Below are positions 56,463-64,000 of a DNA stretch of 64,000 nt, piece by piece. Made by a program: the position numbers and the translations under genes. This stretch comes from Halichoerus grypus (Eukaryota > Chordata > Mammalia > Carnivora > Phocidae). The stretch is from NCBI RefSeq assembly GCF_964656455.1, contig NC_135726.1, positions 4,412,001 through 4,476,000 on the forward strand, given 5' to 3'. The notes beneath the pieces are model-generated. The model ran no database searches and was not told where the DNA came from. It worked only from the letters and a program-made list of their open reading frames with translations. Every line of letters begins with the position of its first letter. The stretch's first letter is position 1.

Positions 56463-57239
56463 TCTGATTTTAAGAGAAATTAAGACACTTTCCTGAGCCC
56501 CTAAAAGTCTCCTGGACCCTAGGCAGCGTGCCTGAGAATGGCCCTGGGGCCAAACAGCGCCGTGTGACGTGGGGCAAGCCTCTGCACTCTCTGAGCCAGG
56601 GAGTTGCGTGGTGTGGATGAGCCCACTGGGCGCCTGGGAGGTGCCCGGTCTGTGCTAGCCCCTCCTGACCACGTCCTCTGAAAGCCAGGGCGCCCCGAGC
56701 GGAAGAGGGCCTCAAGGGGGCAGTCAGCTGTGAGCACGGCCCCGCCCAGCTCTGCTGCCGGCTCTGAATGAAAACAGATGTCCCCTGAGCTGCTTGTTCT
56801 TGGATAGCTAGACTCGGGCCTCCGTTCACCGCCCCCCCCGCCCCGTTACTGACCTCCACTCACTGTCTGTCTCCCCCTCCACTCACTGCTGACGCCCTCC
56901 CTGTTAGGGAACTCCCAGCTTCTGTCCCTGCTCCAGCAAGCCTGCTTGCCCCCTGCCCCTGCCCCAGAGTGACCGGTGGCCCCAGGGCCAGACCTCCCAG
57001 GAGCTGACCCCTTGGCTCTGGCCGATGGGAACTCCCCCGCTTCCTCCCCATTCAGCATGGCTGCAGGAGAAAGTGTCCCCTTTCAGGCAGTAGGAAGACC
57101 TGAAGCCAATGTACGAGGGTCAAAAGGTCAGGTTTGAAGGCCCGCCTGGCTCTCTGCACCCTTGACCCCTGGCCGACGCTCTGGTCCTCTCAGCGCCTCT
57201 CTAGCTGCTGGGCCAGGCGGTCACACCTGTGTGACTCGG

Positions 57240-58040
57240 CCACGTGTTTTTGTTTCTCCCTCCAAAGCAAATCTGATTGTGAAACCCCTCCACGGCCCAC
57301 CTCCTAGGCCCCAAACCATGGCCTGGCCCCGTTAGGTCAAGGACAAACAGGTGCAACCCCACAGGCCTTGTAGGTCCAACCTGGACTCGCTCAACCTGGC
57401 CGCACGTTACCATCTCCTGCAGGAGGGGGGTTGAACCAGCCCCACACCCGGGTCAAGCCCAGACCAAAGAAGTCAGAACCCAGGTCAGTGAGATCAGAAC
57501 AAGTGGTTTCCAAAGGTCCCTGGCTGATTCCAGTGAGCAGCCGGGGCCAGGAGCCCTGACGCATCTGGCGTCTCCCGGATGGGCCCCCAGCCCCACCTCC
57601 AGGCTCCCTCCGGCCTCCCTGCTGCAGCAGCCTGGCCTCGGCCACAGGCTGCTCGCCTGCCCCTTTGCTCTAGGGCCTTTGCATGCGCTGGTCCCTCTCC
57701 CTGAGACCCTTCCCTGTTGTCTTTGCTGAGGAAACTGGTTCAGGCTTCCGCACATCTCCACTCTCATCAAAACACTGGGTTGCTTCCTCCCAGGAATGTT
57801 CCCGGAGCTCCAAGTCAGCTTGGTTCCCCGAGAACAGGCTTTCATGGACCACGTGCCTCTGCTGGACAGGACCCATGCGACGGGACAGAAGTGACGTTTC
57901 TTGTGACCATGCCTGACTCTCCCAATAGGTAGTGAGTACCCTGAGGGCAGGGATCGTCTCTTCATGGTTTGGGTCTTTTTCTTTCTCACCTCCCAGGCCC
58001 ACAGCACATAGTAGGAGCTCAGCGAACACTCACTGCGTGG
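57240..58040 (+). mobile_element. L2 block
   Basis: The text GGGCCTTTGCATGCGCTGGT, then CCCAGGAATGTTCCCGGAGC, GTGAGTACCCTGAGGGCAGG and GCCCACAGCACATAGTAGGA spans a long L2 3' part in plus orientation. Confidence 0.75.
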
Positions 58041-59066
58041 CTAAAGGGATGCTCCCACGCCCCACCCAGGGCTCCTGCCCAGGTGACTTTGCTGGGACTT
58101 CCTAATGGCAGTCAGTGTCCCTAGAGCCACCCACCACCCCCCACCGCCTGGCACCAAAGCCCCCTGAGCTGATTGGACGGATGTGAACCCCTGCAGCCAC
58201 ACCTGTCCCCAAAGTGTCATCCTGCCCCAGCCACTACCTGTGCTAGACGGCGTCCTAGGAGCCGGGGACACCTCTGTCCCTCTCTGCCAGCCAGGCCGGA
58301 AGGCTGCTCGGCATCCTTGACGTTCGGGGCTGGCTCATCCTGTCATGGAGACCGCCCCGTGCACTGACGGACACTTAGCCTCGCCCCACGAGATGCCAGT
58401 GGTGGTCTCCCTCCCACCAGACATTACCAAATGCCGCCTAGTCTGGGAGCCAAATCGCTCCCAGGTTGAATGCCTGCATCACTGGAGCCGAGCGCAGAAC
58501 GGAGTGGAGTCGGGACGTTGGCTTACAGAGATTGCCGAACCGCGCACGTATGTCTGTCTGTACAAATCACACACACACACACACTCACACACTCACAATT
58601 AAAAGAAAAACACAAAAAGCAGCACCCAGTAATAAACTCGGCAGCAAACATGAGCCGAGGTTAGGGGCTCTGCCTGAGCTTCTGCTCCTGCTGTGGCCGG
58701 TGACCGCAGCGAGACCCTGTCCTCCCCGGGTCTCGGCTCCTCGTCCACAGCGGAGACCACAGCCGCCCCTCGGCCCTGGGTTACTGAGCTCACAGCGGGG
58801 TGCAAGTGCCACTTAGCACCCCTGCCACCAGCAGTTATAGAGTTACACAGATGTGACATTCAAGCAGAGCAGATGACGAGGACACAAATGGGACCAGATG
58901 TGAGCTGTTGGCGGATTCGGGTGAAGGGTGTGTCGACATTTCCTGTAGTATTCTCACACGTCTCGGTTTGACTGACATCAAGATAAAGAGGTCTAAAAAA
59001 TTAAAAGGGCAGAATATATAAAGAGTTCTTGCAACTCAACAAGAAGACAATTCAAACCCAATTTAA

Positions 59067-59258
59067 GGGGCACCTGGGTGGCTCAGTCGTTAAGCGTCTG
59101 CCTTGGGCTCAGGCCATAGTCTCAGGGTCCTGGGATCGAGCCCCGCATCGGGCTCCCTGCTCAGCGGGGAGCCTGCCTCTCCCTCTCCCACTCCCCCTGC
59201 TTGTGTTCCCTCTCTCGCTGTCTCTCTCTGTCAAATAAATAAAATCTTAAAAAAAAAT
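59067..59258 (+). mobile_element. Carnivore SINE nested in L1
   Basis: The head is GGGGCACCTGGGTGGCTCAG. The duplication AACCCAATTT flanks it. Confidence 0.96.
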
Positions 59259-59573
59259 AAACCCAATTTTAAAAATGGTCCAAGAATTTGAACAGACATG
59301 TCTCTGAAGAACGTGTACGGATGCTAACAGGCACACGGAAAGATGTGCAGCATCACTAGTCACCAGATGAGTGCAAATCAAAGCCACAGTGAGACATCCC
59401 CTCCTGCCCACTGGGACGGCGAGCACCACGCGTGCACACACACGCACACGTAGAAAACAGCAAACAGCAAGTCTTGGTGAGGATGTGGAAAGATAGAACC
59501 CGTGCACATCGCTGGTGAGAATGGAGCATCGTCTGTGCAAACATCCGGCGGTTCCTCCAAAAAGGTAAACACA

Positions 59574-59771
59574 GGGGCGCCTGGGTGGCTCAGTCGTTGA
59601 GCGTCTGCCTTCGGCTCAGGTCATGATCCCAGGGTCCTGGGATCGAGCCCCGCATCGGGCTCCCTGCTCCGCGGGAAGCCTGCTTCTCCCTCTCCCACTC
59701 CCCCTGCTTGTGTTCCCTCTCTCGCTGTGTCTCTGTCAAATAAATAAATAAAATCTTTTAAAAAAAAAAAA
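59574..59771 (+). mobile_element. Carnivore SINE nested in L1
   Basis: The head is GGGGCGCCTGGGTGGCTCAG, with TCCGCGGGAAGCCTGCTTCT and a poly(A) tail. The duplication is about GTAAACACA/GCAAACACA. Confidence 0.96.
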
Positions 59772-60185
59772 GCAAACACAAAATTACCATATGACCCACC
59801 AATTTCACTCCTACATAAATACCCAAAATAACTGAAAACAGGTGTTCAAATAAAAACTTGTAAACAAATATTCATAGCACCATTTACAAAAGCCAAAAAG
59901 TGGAAACTCAGCTATAAAAAAGAATGAAGTACTGATTTGCGCCAGAACACAGATGAGCCTTGAGAAGATGCCAAGTGAAGGAATATCCAGGATGGACAAA
60001 TCTACAGACAGAAAGCAGACTGGTGGTTCCCGGGGGTGGGAGTACAGGGGGATGGAGCATGATGGCTAATGGGGATGGGGTCCCCTTTGGGGGTGATGAA
60101 GAGGTTTTGGAACTGCATGGAGACGCTGGTTGCACAACTATGTGAATGTGCTAAATGCCACTAAATCAAACACTTTAAAATGGTT

Positions 60186-60370
60186 AAAAAATTTTTTTAG
60201 AGAGAGCTTGAGCAGTGTGGGAGGAGGGGGAGAGGGAGAGAGAGAATCTTAAGCAGACTCCATGCTCAGTGTGGAGCCTGACATGGGGCTCGATCTCACA
60301 ACCCTGACATCAGGACCTGAGCGCATATCCAGAGTCAGATGCTTAACTGACTGAGACACCCAGGCAGCCA
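60186..60370 (-). mobile_element. Carnivore SINE, reversed, diverged
   Basis: It reads GGGGCTCGATCTCACAACCC up to ACTGAGACACCCAGGCAGCC. It is more diverged than its neighbours and sits in the A-rich end of the old L1. Confidence 0.88.
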
Positions 60371-60659
60371 CCATGTCAGATGGGGAACCCCCTTTAGAGA
60401 GGGTGGAAAGGAGCAGCATCCAAGGGGTGACATCTAAACCCAGAGATGAGAAGGAGCCTGGCAAGTTGAGGGGGAGGGTGTGCTGGGAAGAATCCTCCAG
60501 GCAGGGGCCACCTGCTTCTGGCCCCAAAACCACTGCACCGTAAACTCATGGGGGTCTGAGGGGCAGGGGGAAGCTCTCACTGCATCCAGAGATTAGGGGA
60601 GGAAGTGGAGGAAGGGGTGGTGGGAGCAGATTTGCAAGGGCAAGTCATGTAGGAGTGAG

Positions 60660-61135
60660 GGTGCCTGACTCCCCCACAGGCCTGAGCCAATCATGTATCC
60701 CACCCACCCTCTTACTGGTGATCCATTCAGGAATGGGTAGGCCGTCTGGTCTGGACCAATGAGGTGTCAGGGGAAGTCAGGTGCGATACTTCTGGGAAGA
60801 TGGTCTTCACACCTGGCAGACATGCAGGAAAGTGATGTTTCCTCTGTGCATCTGGACTTGACCCAGTTAGGATGCAATGCCAGGATCTCCAGCAGCCACT
60901 TTACCACCATAAGAAGACATTTGGGAGAGGGAGGCCAATACGAAGATGGCAGCATGGGGGAAAAATTCCTGAGTCCTTGCTGACTTTGCTGAACTGCCAA
61001 ATGAGGCCAGTCCTGGAGTCATCCCACCTGGGCTTCGTGCTACATGGGACAAACTCATCTTGCTTAGGGTTAAGTGAGCTGATTGAGTTGGAGCTTTTTG
61101 TTACTGACTGCCAAATACATCCTGACTGATATACA
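60660..61135 (+). mobile_element. Old ERVL-type LTR-like repeat
   Basis: The text GAGCCAATCATGTATCCCAC, TGGACCAATGAGGTGTCAGG and an end CATCCTGACTGATATACAC looks like an old LTR. The subfamily is uncertain. Confidence 0.45.
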
Positions 61136-61204
61136 CCAAGTTCACGTCCAGCCTGGCTGACGAGCATCCGTGAAAGCAGAGGCTGCAGGGGAAAGAGTAG
61201 AGGA

Positions 61205-61400
61205 AAGTGGCCTTTCTTGAGCACCTACTGCACGCCAGGCACGTTACCTAGGTCCCACCTTAATCTTCAGGTCAGCCCTTCGAGGCAGCTACCACCCAAT
61301 TATCTCCACTTAAAGAGAAAAGGAAACAGGCTGAAAGGTGAAGACACTTGCCTGATTCCAAGGTGCGGGACCAGGACTTGAACCAGGTCTGCCTCGGCAC
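61205..61400 (-). mobile_element. MIR relic, reversed
   Basis: The text TGAGCACCTACTGCACGCCA followed by GGCACGTTACC. Confidence 0.7.
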
Positions 61401-61729
61401 GTGGCCAGCCCCTTTCCAGAGGTGCAACCCTGCTGCCCCAGCAGGGGAGGGGCCTCAGCCTGAGCCGAACACTGTTGTCTGCCAACATGTCATCACCTAA
61501 AAATATGCTGATCTGCCCAATGGCCAGCAGCTCCCAGAGCCAGGAGTCCACCAAGAGAGGCGGGGAACTTGACTGGGTCCCATCTGACGGCCGAGACACC
61601 GCTGTCACGACCCACGTAATAATTCCATGTGGACCCTTCCTTCTTCCTTCTTCCTCCCTGGGGTCAACGAGTCAGGCCCCTTGGCCAGGAGTGGTCAACG
61701 GGGACAGTAGGACACCCTGAGCTGCTTCC

Positions 61730-61952
61730 TTTTTTTTTTTTTAATTTATTTATTTGAGAGACAGAGAGAGAGAAACGTGAGCACACAAGTGGGGGAAGGG
61801 GCAGAGGGCAAGAATCTCAAGCAGACTCCCCACTGCTGAGTGCAGAGCCTGAGGCCGGGCACAACGCAGGGCTCGATCTCACGATCGTAAGATCATGACC
61901 TGAGCCGAAATCAAGAGTCAGACGCTCAACCGACTGAGCCACCCAGGCGCCC
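61730..61952 (-). mobile_element. Carnivore SINE, reversed
   Basis: It has a (T)n head, TTAATTTATTTATTTGAGAG and an end GAGCCACCCAGGCGCCCC. The duplication is about GGACACCCTGAGCT/GGATGCCCTGAGCT. Confidence 0.94.
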
Positions 61953-62879
61953 CAGGATGCCCTGAGCTTCTTGCCGCCCTTCCTGGCAGGGACCCTGGAG
62001 AATGCTTTAGCTTGGCAGGAATGTGGGAAAAGAAGAGAAAGCAAGAATCCTTGACCCTTATTATTCAGTGCCTGGTGTGAATAAATCTATCACTTGGCCA
62101 ACACAAGCCGTCCCGCCATAAGTCACCATGTGACGGGCACATAAATTCAGAAAGTGATTTCTGCCTGGCTGAGCATGCAGGGCCCCAGTCCTGGTGGGCA
62201 GGAGGGAAAGGTGACAGCCCAGCCCCCGCGCCCACTGTCCAACCGTCTTCTTCATCCGTTCCTCGACAATCAGCAGCTTTACTAACTTTTGTTCACCTAT
62301 CGTTCATATTACAAAGGCACAGGTTTTGGATCCATGGGAAAGTAGAAACAACAGCGGGTATTTACAACAAAGGGATTCCTGCAGGACCTCTATTACACAG
62401 AGCAGAAAGCAGCTCGCAGTGTGGGGCGGGGGGCAAAGAGAGGGGGTGGTGTTTCTCGGGCCCCGGACCTGGGGTCATCCCAAAGAATGTGAAGCACAGG
62501 AAGGCTGCATGGGGACACTGGAGCCACAGAGGAGACTCAGCCACTGCCCAGAGACAGGGGAGAAACACCCAGGCTTCTTCCTTCCTTCTGCCCTCCAGCC
62601 TCCTGTCAGGGCCTCCCACAGGCTGAGCCCAGTGACATGAGAGCAAGGGACAAGCTGCCTGAGGAGTCAGTCCCCTGGGAACGTCCCCCAGAGTGGGCGA
62701 GGAGGGTGGATCCAGGAGCAGAGAGGCCCAGGCCTAGCACAGGTGGTCACACGCTCAGCCACCCAGCCACCCTGCCACACACACAGGTGACTGCATTCTC
62801 TCCCTTCCCCTCCCTCTCTTCCTTCCTCTAATGAGATCAAAGGCTGATAGAACCCAGAGTGATGGTGGAAATTTTCCAT

Positions 62880-63250
62880 TCATTTGTTCAACACTTATTC
62901 ACTGAGCAACTACTAGGCGCTAGACATTCTTCTAGGCCATGGGATCTGGGGAGCTTGCATTCTAACTGGAGGAGTGGGGGGTGACAAACTACAAACAAGA
63001 AGCAAATGAATGAACAAAATAATCCCAGAGTGGTGGGCACTGTGAAGAAAGTAAAACGGTGATGAGCAGTGAGAATGAGCTGGCTAAGGTGGTGGGCAGG
63101 AAGATGTCCCTGAGCAGGTGACATCCTAGCCAAGACTGGAGTGATGAAAATAAATCACCTGTACAGAGAGAAGGTCAAGGCATATTCCAGGGAGGGGGTA
63201 TAGCAGGTGCAAAGGTCCTGGGGTGAACACTAGGTGGGCTGTGCAAGAAT
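62880..63250 (+). mobile_element. Ancient interspersed repeat
   Basis: The text TCATTTGTTCAACACTTATT, then CTAGGCGCTAGACATTCTTC and GCAGGTGCAAAGGTCCTGGG. It is in the same family as 39190-39550; the family is not named. Confidence 0.6.
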
Positions 63251-64000
63251 CATAATGTAATTGACATTGTCAGAACGTCTCAACTTAATGGTGCATAAAC
63301 AGGAAATATCTTCATGGTGTCATGTGGAATCTCCCCGCTTCACACCGTACAATACCAGGACACTTTGTTATAAAATCCTGTCCAGGCCTGTGCAAACTCC
63401 AAGCTCACACCGAGCTCAGAGTTCTCCTGGAGAGGAAGCTAGGCTTGAGGTTCAAGGGGACCACACACCAGGCCTGTCCTTCCAGACACTCAGGCCCTTT
63501 GTCTTCCTGCCAGAGACTCTTGTCTCTCTTCTTTCAACCAAAATAGCAGAGCCTTCTCAACTACATTAACAAATGCAAACTGCTAAGGGGTGGGTTTGAG
63601 AGTTGTGGTGTTAGCGGGCACCCAGCTCCACCGGCCAGAACAACGTGCGACACATCAAGTGGGCAGGTAGCAGGCCGCAAGCAAGATACACAGCGGATAC
63701 CATTTATACCCTTGGATCTCCCATCAGAAATGCTCATGGTGACTTTTTCTGGATGGTAGAACAGGGGGGCATTGAATCTTACCTGTAGTTTCTGATTTGT
63801 CTACAATGAATCAAGTATTACTCAGAAAATGGATGGCCATGGGTTCAAATCCCGGCTCTGCCACTTTCCAAAAACATGCCCTGAGCTCTGAGCTCATCTC
63901 CCACTCCAGCAAACGGCACGATGATGGCACCTGCCCCGTAGGACGGCCACGCAAGATCGAACAGAAACCCCACGGAGTCCTCTGCATAGAACACGGCACA

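Larger units (their letters stand above)
59020..60185 (+). mobile_element. Old L1 3' part hosting two SINEs
   Basis: L1 text occurs in three pieces: 59020-59066, 59259-59573 (TGAGTGCAAATCAAAGCCAC, TTGGTGAGGATGTGGAAAGA) and 59772-60185 (AAATTACCATATGACCCACC, CAAACACTTTAAAATGGTTA). The SINEs at 59067-59258 and 59574-59771 split it. No frame is intact. Confidence 0.88.
53800..64000. other. Upstream flank of WFDC1 (toward KCNG4)
   Basis: No coding exon is supported here. In human the neighbour on this side is KCNG4, tens of kb away, so its absence is expected. The stretch holds MIR relics (54300-54480, 55970-56190, 61205-61400), an L2 block (57240-58040), a nested L1/SINE cluster (59020-60370), an LTR-like piece (60660-61135), a minus SINE (61730-61952) and an ancient repeat (62880-63250). 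From 61960 to 62870 I see nothing I can name. Confidence 0.75.

Noticed and set aside
53800..64000. Search for KCNG4 exons
   Set aside because: No voltage-gated potassium channel text (for example the TVGYG filter) was seen on either strand; the neighbour is expected farther to the right.

Overview
The window is mammalian nuclear DNA from a carnivore, most likely an arctoid caniform (bear, seal or mustelid group). The sign is the many copies of the carnivore tRNA-derived SINE (CAN-SINE: a G-rich start followed by CGCCTGGGTGGCTCAG, the GGATCGAGCCC box, a CT-rich stretch, then AATAAA and a poly(A) tail). The copies look like the bear/seal/mustelid type rather than the dog SINEC_Cf type; this assignment is from memory of the families, not from a search. 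Nothing bacterial, phage-like or CRISPR-like is present. Almost all long open frames are chance frames in GC-rich or repeat DNA.

Two protein-coding genes are supported, both on the minus strand. (1) WFDC1 (WAP four-disulfide core domain 1, also called ps20) is complete in its coding part. It has six coding exons at 53432-53575, 41071-41254, 36828-36911, 36056-36196, 31861-31902 and 30296-30354. All junctions are GT/AG, all phases fit, and the total is 654 nt, giving 217 residues plus stop. (2) ATP2C2 (secretory-pathway Ca2+/Mn2+ ATPase SPCA2) is represented only by its first coding exon (6320-6418) and CpG-rich promoter. The rest of that gene lies beyond base 1. The order WFDC1 then ATP2C2 in the same direction matches human 16q24.1. 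The next gene expected beyond base 64000 is KCNG4.

Layout: 1-6319 is ATP2C2 intron 1. 6320-6680 is ATP2C2 exon 1 and its CpG island. 6680-30295 is the intergenic space between the genes, filled with LTR, L1, SINE, MIR and L2 relics. 30296-53575 is WFDC1. 53576-53800 is its promoter, with a sequence that fits both a MEF2 site and an AT-rich TATA-like box. 53800-64000 is upstream flank with a nested L1/SINE cluster near 59-60.4 kb.

The two genes are not known to act together. WFDC1 encodes a small secreted WAP protein of stroma and smooth muscle. ATP2C2 encodes an epithelial Golgi/secretory-pathway ion pump. I found no convincing undescribed system. The observations worth checking are regulatory (MEF2/TATA at WFDC1, an E-box cluster at ATP2C2, UG-rich and G-rich tracts near WFDC1 splice sites, an internal CpG island on WFDC1 exon 2) and structural (a GGAT array in WFDC1 intron 5, an orphan poly(A) with target-site duplication, a 10-bp repeat).
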